Of a stretch of 64,000 nucleotides of DNA, positions 53,662-63,174 are shown piece by piece. The position numbers and the translations under genes are program-made. The stretch is from assembly GCA_947475545.1 (NCBI GenBank), contig CANJLL010000003.1:62001-126000 (forward strand), given 5' to 3'. The DNA is from Chloroflexota bacterium. Its GTDB lineage: Bacteria > Chloroflexota > Limnocylindria > Limnocylindrales > CSP1-4. Within the stretch, counting starts at the first letter, position 1, and each line of letters begins with the position of its first letter. The notes beneath the pieces are model-generated. The model saw only the letters and a list, made by a program, of their open reading frames with translations, was not told where the DNA came from and did not search any database.

Positions 53662-53685
53662 GTTCGCCAGGCGCCGAGCGGCGCC

Positions 53686-55827
53686 TCAGGCGTCCCGGAC
53701 CAACGGGAAGATCAGCCCGGCGACACCGGACCAGAACGTCAGCAGGCCAAACAGCCCGATGACCGTCGCCGGCCCCAGCACCTCGCCCAGGATCCCGGCC
53801 AGGGCAATCCCCAGGGTCATGGCACCAAACGTCAGCGAGTAGCGCAGGCCGATCACCCGGCCCATCAGTTCGGGTGGGGTCCGCTGCTGGAAGAGTGTCT
53901 GGCTGGGGATCACGAAGATCAGGTTGCCAATCCCAACCCCGAAGATCAGGCCCAGGGCCAACCCCAGGTTGCCCGTCAGGCTCATTGCTGCCACCAGGGC
54001 GCCCGTGATCATGTAGCCGACGATCACCATTCGCCCCAGCCCCATCCGGGCGCCGATCAGGCCCACGGCGAACCCGCCGAAGAGGTTGCCCACGCCGATC
54101 CCGGCCTCCAGGAACGAGTAGATCGCTTCGGGGCCCATCGTGACGCCGCCGATCGTGTCGCGCGCATACAGCGGCAGGAGCGTCAGGACGATCCCGATCA
54201 TCACCTGGCCCACGACGGCCTGGATGGTGTTAGCGAGGAGCACGGTCTCGCCGCGCAGGAATTGCCAGCCGGCCTCCGCCTCGTGGAGGACGGCCCAGCG
54301 CCCAGGCGCGCGCGTGACGCCCGGCTCGACCGCCCCAACCTCGGCTTCGGGCGCCCCGGCCTCGACGCCGCCGGCCTCCGCCCCTCCCTCAGCGGCGTCA
54401 ACCGAATCGCGTGATGCGCTCCGCATCGCCGTGAGGGACCGCACCAGCGGTCGAACCACGATCGAGAAGATCAGCAGCGCGCTGGCCCCGTACGTCGCGC
54501 CGTCGATCCAGAACGCCAGGGGGAGCGAGGCTCCCAGGAACGCCACGAACAACCCCGCCAGCGGGTAGCCGGCAATGTCCGCAATGGTCTCGCCCACCCA
54601 TAGCGCGCTGTTGGCGGCCAGGAGGTCGTCCTCGTCCACAATCCGGGTAAGCGCTGAGACTCGTGCCGGCCGGAAGAAGATGCTGATGGCCGTGACCAGG
54701 AAGACGAGCGGGAAGATCAGCAGCAGGTTGGTGACCGCCGCGATCGGTATGGCCATAACCAGCGCGGCCCGGAGCAGGTCGCTGACGATCATCACCTCGC
54801 GGGCGTCCCACCGATCCACGAACGCGCCGGCGATGGGGCCCAGGAAGAGGTTGGGCAGCGTGGTCACCACCAGGACGGCCGCCACCGCGATGGGCGAGTC
54901 CGTCAGCTGGAGCACCAGGAAGAGGAGCGCCACCTGGTGGACGCGGTCGCCGAAGAGGCTGATCAGCTGGCCCGCCCAGAGCGCCGAGAACGAGCTGTTG
55001 AGGCTGAGCTTGACGTACGGGTGGTCGCGGATGCGCTCGGCAATCTGCGCCAACGTGGGGAACGCGGGGGCCGCAGCCCCGGCCCGACGGCCGGCCGAAG
55101 CCGACGGCGCAGCGCTTGGAACGGCCGGCAGGCTGCGCGACGGGACAGCCGAGCCCGAGGCCCCCGCTCCCAGCACCAGCGAGCGCTCAAGCGTGGACGC
55201 TTCCGACAGCCCCGCCGTCAGGCCGCTGCCGGACGGGCGTCGGCGCCGCCAGACCGTGGCTCGGATCGCCTGGTTCGTGCGGCCCCGGCCCAGTACCGCG
55301 CCGAACAGGAAGAGCGCCAGCCCCGACGTCAGGAAGATGTCGCCCAGCGAGGCCACGTTGCGGATGAACGGCAGTGGGATCGGGATGACGTCGCCCAGGA
55401 AGCCCAGCCGTGTGATGAACGTGCTGTCCAGCTGGGCGGGGAGGATCACGTGGAACGCCGCACCCATGTCGGCGGGCGTGAACCCCGCCGCCGCCAGCGC
55501 CGACGCCCAGACCGTCATGTGGCCGCCGTTGATGAGGACGACCAGCGTGTTGCTGGCGATGCCCGTGAAGGCCAGCGTCATGCCTGGGTGACGGCGATTC
55601 GCCCAGAGGCCGACCAGGAGGAGGCCAAAGAAGAAGAAGTAGAGCGGGAGCCGCAGCGCCTCCACGATGCCGATGCCGGCCGCCAGGGCGGCTTCGGTCA
55701 CGTAGCGGCCAGCCAGGGCCGCGAAGATCAGGGCGGTCCAGCGCAGGCGGATGCGGGCGAGGTTGAGGATGTCACCGCCGGCCAGGAGCCCCAATGCCAG
55801 GCCCGCGATGATGCCGCCGATCAGCAC
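53686..55827 (-). CDS. DUF5317-like N-terminal membrane domain fused to MFS (EntS-like) transporter
   Basis: N-term GGDILNLARIRLRW…LVVLINGGHMTVWASALAAAGF…FLGDVIPIPLPFIRNVASLGDIFLTSGLALFLFG; C-term MFS LISLFGDRVHQVALLFLVLQLTDSPIAVAAVLVVTTLPNLFLGPIAGAFVDRWDAREVMI. Confidence 0.8.
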   Translation of the reverse strand: MLIGGIIAGLALGLLAGGDILNLARIRLRWTALIFAALAGRYVTEAALAAGIGIVEALRLPLYFFFFGLLLVGLWANRRHPGMTLAFTGIASNTLVVLINGGHMTVWASALAAAGFTPADMGAAFHVILPAQLDSTFITRLGFLGDVIPIPLPFIRNVASLGDIFLTSGLALFLFGAVLGRGRTNQAIRATVWRRRRPSGSGLTAGLSEASTLERSLVLGAGASGSAVPSRSLPAVPSAAPSASAGRRAGAAAPAFPTLAQIAERIRDHPYVKLSLNSSFSALWAGQLISLFGDRVHQVALLFLVLQLTDSPIAVAAVLVVTTLPNLFLGPIAGAFVDRWDAREVMIVSDLLRAALVMAIPIAAVTNLLLIFPLVFLVTAISIFFRPARVSALTRIVDEDDLLAANSALWVGETIADIAGYPLAGLFVAFLGASLPLAFWIDGATYGASALLIFSIVVRPLVRSLTAMRSASRDSVDAAEGGAEAGGVEAGAPEAEVGAVEPGVTRAPGRWAVLHEAEAGWQFLRGETVLLANTIQAVVGQVMIGIVLTLLPLYARDTIGGVTMGPEAIYSFLEAGIGVGNLFGGFAVGLIGARMGLGRMVIVGYMITGALVAAMSLTGNLGLALGLIFGVGIGNLIFVIPSQTLFQQRTPPELMGRVIGLRYSLTFGAMTLGIALAGILGEVLGPATVIGLFGLLTFWSGVAGLIFPLVRDA

Positions 55828-55962
55828 GGCGTCACGGTCCGGTGCGGTGCTCCTGTGCGCGTTGGCGAGGCCAGACGGTGCATCGGGACATGATGGGGTG
55901 CGGTGCGGTCCCGCTCAACCCGGAGAGATGGCCCACCGCCGTGGGGACGCGTGGCGGTTGGG

Positions 55963-57345
55963 CTAATTGGGCTTCGGATCACCCGGCTGCTGGTCCACCA
56001 TCCGCGCGGCCGCCTGGCCGATCAGCGGGATCAGCTTGGGCTCCATCTTGCGGCCGGCGTCCGGGACGCCTTCGGCCCAGCTCGTCTTGACGAAGGCATC
56101 CACCACCACCGGGTCGAACTGGACCCCGGCGAACTTCCTGAGCTCGCCCAGCGCCTGCTCGGCCGTCAGGGGGGTCATCCGGTACGGTCGGGCGGCCGTC
56201 ATGGCTTCGAAGGCATCCGCAACGTGGAGGATCCGTGCCAGCCGAGGGATCTCGTCGCCCACCAGGCGGTCCGGATAGCCGGAGCCGTTGTACCACTCGT
56301 GGTGGTGGCGGATGATCGGAAGCTCGGGGGCCAGCTTCTCGACGGGGGCGATGATCTGGGCGCCCAGCACCGGGTGGGCGTTCATCAGGATCCGCTCCTC
56401 GCGGGTCAGGCGGTCCTGCTTCAGGAGGACCGCGTCCGGGACGCCGATCTTGCCCACGTCGTGGAGCAGGCCGCCCCACTCCAGCGCTTCCAGGTCATCC
56501 GGCGAGAGGCGCAGCTCGCGCCCGATGTCCACGGCGATCTGCTTGACGCGCCAACTGTGCTTGCTCGTGAACGGGTCGCGCTTGTCCACGGCCTCGGCCA
56601 GGGCGCCGATGGTCTGGGTGAACATGTCGCGCATCTCCACGAACCGGTGGTACGCGACGCGGGTGGTGTACAGCGGGAGGGCGAACAGGAGGGTGGTCCA
56701 CCAGCCGGCGTTGGGGAGCGAGAAGGTTCTTGCCATCAACCAACCGAGGGGGGCCAGCGCCACCACATTCGTCCTGAAGTGCCTAGTGTCGTTCATGATG
56801 AACTCTCGGAATGATGCGCCGCCCTTGAGGGCCACAAGCTCCGCGACGATGACAAGATTCAGACTGAAGTAGACCAGCGAGCCGATCAGAGTTGCGACGA
56901 GGTCCATTGGCAGGTCGTTCCCGTCGCCCCTTAGAGTCCCCATGACGGCCGCGGCAGTCACCACTGGCAGGACAATACCGGCATGGTTGGTCAGGGTCCC
57001 GTACCAGGCAACCCGACCTCGGATCTCCCGCATTTCCGTTGTCCCGACTAGGGCGATCCACGCGCCTGCAGTCGGCCCTCCCAAATTGGTGGCAGCCATC
57101 AACGGTGCAATTGAAACTGCCAACTGGACTCCCCTGGGTAGCCTTACCGGCAGCGCCGAAGCGAAAAGGGTCACCAGCGTCCAGAAGATCACACCCGCCA
57201 GACGCTCGGCTTCGGAGGCGCCCGCCGCTGCGTCCCACCGGATCGCGATCCGGCCGTCTATTGGAAACAGAAAACTCGTGACAACGAGTGCGACTGCACC
57301 CATCGTCACGAGTCCTGCGATGTAGAGCTTCAGAGAACGCGTCAT
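55963..57345 (-). CDS. HD-GYP domain protein with N-terminal multi-TM sensor region
   Basis: LLHDVGKIGVPD; HPVLGAQIIAP; IIRHHHEWYNGSGYPDRL; HVADAFEAMTAARPYR; N-terminal TM helices. Confidence 0.93.
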   Translation of the reverse strand: MTRSLKLYIAGLVTMGAVALVVTSFLFPIDGRIAIRWDAAAGASEAERLAGVIFWTLVTLFASALPVRLPRGVQLAVSIAPLMAATNLGGPTAGAWIALVGTTEMREIRGRVAWYGTLTNHAGIVLPVVTAAAVMGTLRGDGNDLPMDLVATLIGSLVYFSLNLVIVAELVALKGGASFREFIMNDTRHFRTNVVALAPLGWLMARTFSLPNAGWWTTLLFALPLYTTRVAYHRFVEMRDMFTQTIGALAEAVDKRDPFTSKHSWRVKQIAVDIGRELRLSPDDLEALEWGGLLHDVGKIGVPDAVLLKQDRLTREERILMNAHPVLGAQIIAPVEKLAPELPIIRHHHEWYNGSGYPDRLVGDEIPRLARILHVADAFEAMTAARPYRMTPLTAEQALGELRKFAGVQFDPVVVDAFVKTSWAEGVPDAGRKMEPKLIPLIGQAAARMVDQQPGDPKPN

Positions 57346-57422
57346 CCGGCCCCTACGTGTTCCTGTCGACTGCGACTCTAGCTTGTGGCCCAGTCGAAGG
57401 GGAAGTATGGACCTTTGGTGCT

Positions 57423-57512
57423 TCAGAAGCCCCTCAGTGATGCCCCACCAGATAGGGCAATGGCGCCGACCGTGCTTAGGGTGACGGCCAAACGCATGAT
57501 TCGAGCCTTCAT
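57423..57512 (-). CDS. Putative 29-aa hydrophobic peptide ORF
   Basis: Hand translation MKARIMRLAVTLSTVGAIALSGGASLRGF*; SD-like GGAG 7 nt upstream of ATG; same strand as and just upstream of the HD-GYP gene. Confidence 0.5.
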   Translation of the reverse strand: MKARIMRLAVTLSTVGAIALSGGASLRGF

Positions 57513-57547
57513 CGTACGTCTCCGACGATCAACTAAGGAAGGCCCTA

Positions 57548-57569
57548 GAACCCCTTAAGGGTGCGGTTC
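57548..57569. promoter_or_regulatory. Nested inverted repeat, candidate operator
   Basis: GAACC…GGTTC enclosing the perfect palindrome CCCTTAAGGG (57552-57561), ~40 nt upstream of the 29-aa ORF. Confidence 0.4.
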
Positions 57570-57616
57570 GGCTGCACGCTCGCTCCTCCTTGCGGCCTTC
57601 GTGCGCGTGCACGAAA

Positions 57617-57639
57617 ACCGACCTGACACAGTGGTCGGT
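57617..57639 (-). terminator. Hairpin followed by TTT on the minus strand; possible terminator of the large regulator gene
   Basis: ACCGACC-TGACACAGT-GGTCGGT; minus strand continues TTTCGTGC. Confidence 0.35.
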
Positions 57640-57839
57640 CGGTTGCACTACTCGCTCAGCCCCACCCTAAGTGCCCAGTTCAGGTGGTGCGTCAGCGCGT
57701 TCCGAGCGCGTTTGCCTTCCTAGTACTGAAGTACTACGAAGACCACGAAACTGTAGGAAGTTCGATGTGCACCGGTCAATACGCAGACCTACCTATCCGC
57801 ACCAAACCCCACCACAGAGAGAGCCGCAGATCTCTCGGT

Positions 57840-60800
57840 TCAGAACGTCGTCAGGGCCGGCGGATCAAGGTCCAAGTCCAGCCGCATGGAAGTTGCGTAG
57901 TGTCCGTACTGCTCAGCGGCCGCGGCATGAGATCCCTCCAGCCTGTACAGCCTTAGGAGGCTCTCCTCGATCTCGTGGGCCCCTGGATCGATCGCCAACG
58001 CTCGCCGCGCGATTTCAGCACCTCGACGGAAGTGCCCTGTTGCGGAGTCAAGTCGCACACCCTCTTCGATCGCATGCAGGTACGCTGCGTGGATCGTGTC
58101 GCGATGGTCACTCGCCCAGTCCTCGTAGGCGAAGTCCATCGCAAAGCGATCCTTGTACAGTCCGCTGAGTTCAACGACCTCGTCTGGAGTCGGCGGCTTG
58201 CTGAGGCGCTCGAGCGCTGCGGCGCACCGCGACGATCGGGAGCCGACGAGTCCCTCATTGAGCCAAACCAGCTCTGAATCGTGATTGATGTAGCCCGGCG
58301 AAAGGTCTTCAACGTACTCCGGCTCGAAGACCCGGCGCAGGAAGTAGATCGTCTGGTTGAGCGAGTTCAGGGCCTCATCTGGTGCCATGTCCGGCCACAT
58401 GGCATCCAACACCTCATCTCTCGGCGCTGTGAAGGCGGGCTTCGTCAGAAGCAGGCACAGAAGCGCAAGGACCTTCCTGCGAATGAGCCGAGCCGAAAGC
58501 GGCTCGCCGTCCTTGTAGACGACGACGCGTCCCTGGTCATCGACGAAGATCCGAGGCGCTAGACGGTGTGCGAGTCGGCGGCCGAGGTCGCGGTCTGGGC
58601 TGCCTGACGGGCACAGTTTGGCGGCGCGCCGGAGGCGACGAATGTCATTAGCCGACCCAATCCGATCCAGGAGTCGTGCCGCGAGGACCCGCTGTCGCGA
58701 CTCGTTCGAGTCAACGAGTCGGCGCAATGCTGGCCGCCATCGCTCTGGGCGACGGCTGGCCTCCTCGACGATCTTCGCCAGGAGCTCCGGTGTTACCTCC
58801 CCAATCCGTGACAGAACGTGCTCGGCAACCACGCTTAACGCAGCCGGGTTCGTCTCGAGGACGGAAGCAAGTTCCTCGCCGAGTCCGTCGGCCTCGGCCC
58901 TTACAGCGTCCAAGACCCGGCAGTAGGCAACAAGGCTCTCCGCACCTTGGCACCGAGCATGGAGGAGGGCGATGCGGACCAAGTCCCCAGCGAGTGGATC
59001 GGTCGCCGCGACCGCGAAGTGCGCAGCGAGAGTGAGGCGCCAGGCTTCTCTGCCAGGCACCCCGCATAGCGCTGCGACTCGGACCCGGTCAAGACACGCC
59101 GCCGCCTCGTCTAATCGCCCCTCCCGAATCGCAAGTTGGCAAGACGCCAGACTGATCTTCTCCGCGATTTCCGTGTTGCTGGCATCCGTCCCTGCCGACG
59201 CTTCAGCGATCAAGGCCTTTGCGCACCCAGGATCTCCGAACATGGCTTCTACCGCCGCAAACTCCGCCACAACTTCGGCTGGAGGATGCCCATCGGCATC
59301 GGTTCGACAAGCCCGAAACGCGGAGCGCCCGCTCTCTGAGCCCTCCGACATCGTCAGGGCCCAGGCCTCGATCGACGACGCTGTTGGTAGCTCTGCGGCG
59401 GCGTCTACGGTCCGCAGAATCGCCCGTGCTTCGATCGCCGCCTCCAGTGCCTCGCGAGGTCGGCCGATTGCTCGCCAGAGTTCGGCCGCATTCAGCAGGG
59501 CAATGCCCTGATACCGGAGCGAGCCACGGTCCGCGCTCTGGCGAGCGAGTCTCATTGCCGCGTTCGCGACTCCCGGCAAGTACCCGTCGACTGAGGCATC
59601 AATGAGGTCGGCTGTTAGCTCGGCAATCTGGCCAATCTGTGGATCGTGAGCCCGGCTCTGCAGGTCCCGCGCCAAGCGGCGGGCCTCCTCGAACCCTGCC
59701 GTCGCGATGAGGACCGAAATAAGGTTGCCGGCGGCGGCTTCGTCCAGATCGCCAAGTTCGACTGCCCGCCTGGCGAGTTCTTGAGCCCGATGGGAATCGT
59801 TGTCCGCGAGCGCGAGCCTAGACAGGATCACCGCCGAACCCGGATCCGACGATCTCGCGACTTCCACGAACCGCGCTGCAATGGCGTACTGGCCTGTCGC
59901 CATGATCTCGCCGAGGGCTCGCTCAAGCATCTCCGCAACCCGGTCCACATCCCCGGCCGCCGTGTAGTGCGTGCAGGCGACGATCCAATCGCGTTCCTCG
60001 GCTGCGCGGGCAACAACCCGATGAAGCTCCGTGAGTGCGTCGACGCCAATCTCCCGCGTCAGGCGCGCAAGGAGGAACTCGCGGACCAGTGGGTGAAAAC
60101 GAAAGGAGGACCGGTTGGTGGTCATTCTCGCGAGGAGCCCCCAGCGCTCAGAGCTCACGATCTGCTTGCGTGCCATCGCAGATCCAATCCCCGCTACGAC
60201 CGCTGCGAGTTCTACGTCCACACTCTCCAGAACTGAGATTCGCATCAGGAATGCCTGGTCCGTGACCGTCAGGCTGCCGACTACCTCCTCGGCGAGGAAG
60301 TCGTAGAGGTCTCCGTCGGCGGCCGAGAGGGATCGGATGAACTCTCGAGCCTCGGCCTTGCTCCGGGATCGGAGTGCCGCCTCAACGAGTTGCAGCGATG
60401 CAGCCCACCCCTCAGTCCGCCCCGCGAGTTCAGCGATTGATTCGGCGTCTAACGGTCGCCCAAAGGTCTCTTGGAACAGCTGGGCCGTCTCGGCTTCATC
60501 GAAGCGCAGCTCATTGGCCGTGAGTTCCGCCACCTCGCCAAGCGATCGGAGGCGCGCGAGAGACAGGCTAGGTGTCCGTCTACTTGCCAGAACTACGCTC
60601 AGTCGCTCAGGTCCACGTCGAAGAATGTCCGAAACCAAAGTGATGACATCCGAGGAGTCGTCAACCAGATGAAAGTCGTCTAGGAACAGCAGGGCGCCGT
60701 TCTCCGCGAGCTTGCCAAGGCCGTCGAGAAGGAGCGCGACGACGGCTTCTCGCGTGGGTCTGTCATCGTCGAGCCGAAGAAGCATCGGCTGGATCTCGGC

Positions 60801-61265
60801 GCCGAACTGAGGATCATGCTCCTGGCAGGCCGCAATTAGACCCGAGATGAAAGCAAGCCCGTTGCCATCAGCCGACTCCAGTCGATACCAAAGGGTCCGG
60901 AGTCGAGTCCTCCGAGCGAAGTCGGCAAGCAGTGTTGTCTTCCCGTACCCGGCCTCCGCGGTTATGAGAACAAGCCGACCGTTGGATTTCGAATGCAGCC
61001 ACTCCAGCAGGCGCGGCCGCTCGAGCGTTTCCGTCCGAAGCGGCGGTGGTTGCACCTTGCCGCGGCGCACCGCGTTGGAGCCCGGGCTTGCCGATCCAGC
61101 CCGACCGGCGGCAGCAGCCGCTGCGGGCAACCGGACCGGCTGGCCGGACGTCGCGTCACGGCCTGCAAGATCGGTAAGTTCAGATTGGGACGAAGACATG
61201 GTCTCATCCTGATCTGCCCGACTCAACGCCGGCTTATCTGCTCCCGACTGGTCCCAATCAGCCAT
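57840..61265 (-). CDS. Large STAND/MalT-like ATPase regulator with C-terminal winged HTH + BTAD-like domain
   Basis: LITAEAGYGKTTLLADFARR; ALLFLDDFHLVDD; AGRTEGWAASLQLV; C-terminal SARLIRRKVLALLCLLLTKPAFTAPRDEVLDAMWPDMAPDEALNSLNQTIYFLRRVFEP…BTAD-like helices. Confidence 0.87.
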   Translation of the reverse strand: MADWDQSGADKPALSRADQDETMSSSQSELTDLAGRDATSGQPVRLPAAAAAAGRAGSASPGSNAVRRGKVQPPPLRTETLERPRLLEWLHSKSNGRLVLITAEAGYGKTTLLADFARRTRLRTLWYRLESADGNGLAFISGLIAACQEHDPQFGAEIQPMLLRLDDDRPTREAVVALLLDGLGKLAENGALLFLDDFHLVDDSSDVITLVSDILRRGPERLSVVLASRRTPSLSLARLRSLGEVAELTANELRFDEAETAQLFQETFGRPLDAESIAELAGRTEGWAASLQLVEAALRSRSKAEAREFIRSLSAADGDLYDFLAEEVVGSLTVTDQAFLMRISVLESVDVELAAVVAGIGSAMARKQIVSSERWGLLARMTTNRSSFRFHPLVREFLLARLTREIGVDALTELHRVVARAAEERDWIVACTHYTAAGDVDRVAEMLERALGEIMATGQYAIAARFVEVARSSDPGSAVILSRLALADNDSHRAQELARRAVELGDLDEAAAGNLISVLIATAGFEEARRLARDLQSRAHDPQIGQIAELTADLIDASVDGYLPGVANAAMRLARQSADRGSLRYQGIALLNAAELWRAIGRPREALEAAIEARAILRTVDAAAELPTASSIEAWALTMSEGSESGRSAFRACRTDADGHPPAEVVAEFAAVEAMFGDPGCAKALIAEASAGTDASNTEIAEKISLASCQLAIREGRLDEAAACLDRVRVAALCGVPGREAWRLTLAAHFAVAATDPLAGDLVRIALLHARCQGAESLVAYCRVLDAVRAEADGLGEELASVLETNPAALSVVAEHVLSRIGEVTPELLAKIVEEASRRPERWRPALRRLVDSNESRQRVLAARLLDRIGSANDIRRLRRAAKLCPSGSPDRDLGRRLAHRLAPRIFVDDQGRVVVYKDGEPLSARLIRRKVLALLCLLLTKPAFTAPRDEVLDAMWPDMAPDEALNSLNQTIYFLRRVFEPEYVEDLSPGYINHDSELVWLNEGLVGSRSSRCAAALERLSKPPTPDEVVELSGLYKDRFAMDFAYEDWASDHRDTIHAAYLHAIEEGVRLDSATGHFRRGAEIARRALAIDPGAHEIEESLLRLYRLEGSHAAAAEQYGHYATSMRLDLDLDPPALTTF

Positions 61266-61286
61266 CTCTGCTCAGACCCGAGGGCG

Positions 61287-61490
61287 TCAGCCCTCGTATT
61301 CGAACCCGATCTTGAGCTCCACCCGGTACTCGACGATCTCGCCGTTCTCGACGACTGCCGTGGACTGGACCACGTCGACCGTCTTGATGTTCCGGACCGT
61401 CTTGGAGGCGGTGGCCACCGCTCGTCGGGCGGCGTCGCTCCAGGATGTGGGGCTGGTTCCAACCATTTCCCGAATAATGATCACGCCCAT
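61287..61490 (-). CDS. Dodecin family protein
   Basis: MVGTSPTSWSDAARRAVATASKTVRNIKTVDVVQSTAVVENGEIVEYRVELKIGFEYEG. Confidence 0.9.
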   Translation of the reverse strand: MGVIIIREMVGTSPTSWSDAARRAVATASKTVRNIKTVDVVQSTAVVENGEIVEYRVELKIGFEYEG

Positions 61491-61544
61491 CAGTCTCCTC
61501 CCGGTCCGCGCCGGCCGGGATCACCGGCCCGTGCTCCGGGCAGT

Positions 61545-63158
61545 CTAGCCCGGCGAGGTCCCGCCGCAGCGCAGGATCGTGATGCCACGGACGCTCAGGT
61601 CTTGGCACGGGCCGAAGCGCGCGCGGGTGGCGTCCACGATCGATGCCTGCACGTCGAACGAGTAGTAGTGGAAGGCGACCAGGAGCAGCGGCCCGCCGGC
61701 GGGGATCGCCTGGATGTCGGCCGCGTCCTTGATCCAGTGCAGGTCGCGGATCTCGGCCGGGAGGGATTCGGTGGGCGCTGGGACCCCGTAGGCATTGCCC
61801 AGCGTGACGATCCAGTCGTCACGCTCGAACTGCTCGACCAGCGCGATCCGATCCCCAGACAGGCCTGCCTGCTGCTGGTCGCGGAGGATGGTCGCCGCCT
61901 CGCGCCACTGGTCGAGCGTCCCGTACAGGGTGCGCTGCGGCGTGCTCACGGCCAGCGCGCCGATCACGATCGCCAGCACGATGCCGGTGGGCGGGGCCAG
62001 CCGGCCGAAGGGGACTGTCAGGGCGACGCCCAGGCCCAGGTACAGGAGGGGCATCAGGCTGAGGATTGACCGGTAGTGGAGTGTTGGCGAGCCCACCAGC
62101 GACTGGCCCACCGCCGCGGTCCCCGCCAGGCTCAGCAGCCCCAGCGCCACGATCCCGATCGCCAGCCGGCTGGTCTCGCTGGATCGTTGGGCCGAGTCAG
62201 CGCCGCCGCGCAGCCGGAGCAGCCCGACCGCGGTCAGCGCCAGGGCGCCCACGACGGTCACGACCAGGGTCCAGATGGCGACAACGGTCGCATCGATGCC
62301 GCCAAGGAAGGCCGTGGCAAAGGGCTCCAGCGCCCAGCTGGCCACCTCCGTGCCCCAGGCCAGGGTGAGTGGCGGGGTGCCGGAGGTGTGCTGCCACTGG
62401 CGTGTGACCGCCAGCCAGACGAGGATCGGCCCCATGGCCAAGGCGACGGTCGCGAATGCCAGGCCGACCCCGCGCCAGCCGATGACGCCGGCCCCGCCTC
62501 GGGCCCGGAGGCCCAGCCAGGCCACGGCGACCGCGCCTTCGAGGCCGAAGACCAGCGCCCCGTAGTGCTGGGCCAGTGAGGCAAGCAGCCCCGTCACCCC
62601 GAAGGCCGCCAGGGCGCGGCGGTGCAGCGGGCCCGGTTGAAGGACGTAGAGCCACGCGGCGCTGGTGAGGCAGACCAGGCCGAAGGTGAGCGGGTGGGGT
62701 CGGGCCTGTGCGGCGAAGCCGGCGATCAGCGGCGAAGCCATGCCCAGCGCCATGAACAGCAGCGCCGCGCCGAACCCCAGCCGACGCCAGGCCGCGAGGG
62801 CCAGCCCGGTGAGCCCCACACCCACGGCGATGAGGCTGGGGAGACGGACCGTCGCCTCGCTAGCATCGTTGGTGATCCGCATGAGGATCCAGAGGAGAAG
62901 CACGTGGAGCGGAGGGTGGATGTCCCCCGCCTGGATCTTGAGCATGCGGACCAGGTCGTGCGTGGCATCGCCCACGGAGACGAGCTCGTCGGTCCACAGG
63001 CTCTCCCGCCCCAGGTCGGGCAGGTGGAGCCACGTGTAGAAGACGCCCAGCACGAGGAGCAGGAGGCCGGGCCACGCGGCCGCGAGGCGCGCGGCGGCGC
63101 CGGGCTGCGCTGGTCGGCGGTCGGGGGCGGTCGGCGCGGGCAGGGACATCAAGCGCAT
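61545..63158 (-). CDS. GT39/ArnT-like membrane glycosyltransferase
   Basis: LGRESLWTDELVSVGDATHDLVRML…GDIHPPLHVLLLWILMRI; multi-TM. Confidence 0.82.
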   Translation of the reverse strand: MRLMSLPAPTAPDRRPAQPGAAARLAAAWPGLLLLVLGVFYTWLHLPDLGRESLWTDELVSVGDATHDLVRMLKIQAGDIHPPLHVLLLWILMRITNDASEATVRLPSLIAVGVGLTGLALAAWRRLGFGAALLFMALGMASPLIAGFAAQARPHPLTFGLVCLTSAAWLYVLQPGPLHRRALAAFGVTGLLASLAQHYGALVFGLEGAVAVAWLGLRARGGAGVIGWRGVGLAFATVALAMGPILVWLAVTRQWQHTSGTPPLTLAWGTEVASWALEPFATAFLGGIDATVVAIWTLVVTVVGALALTAVGLLRLRGGADSAQRSSETSRLAIGIVALGLLSLAGTAAVGQSLVGSPTLHYRSILSLMPLLYLGLGVALTVPFGRLAPPTGIVLAIVIGALAVSTPQRTLYGTLDQWREAATILRDQQQAGLSGDRIALVEQFERDDWIVTLGNAYGVPAPTESLPAEIRDLHWIKDAADIQAIPAGGPLLLVAFHYYSFDVQASIVDATRARFGPCQDLSVRGITILRCGGTSPG

Positions 63159-63174
63159 TGTGCGGCCACGGCGA

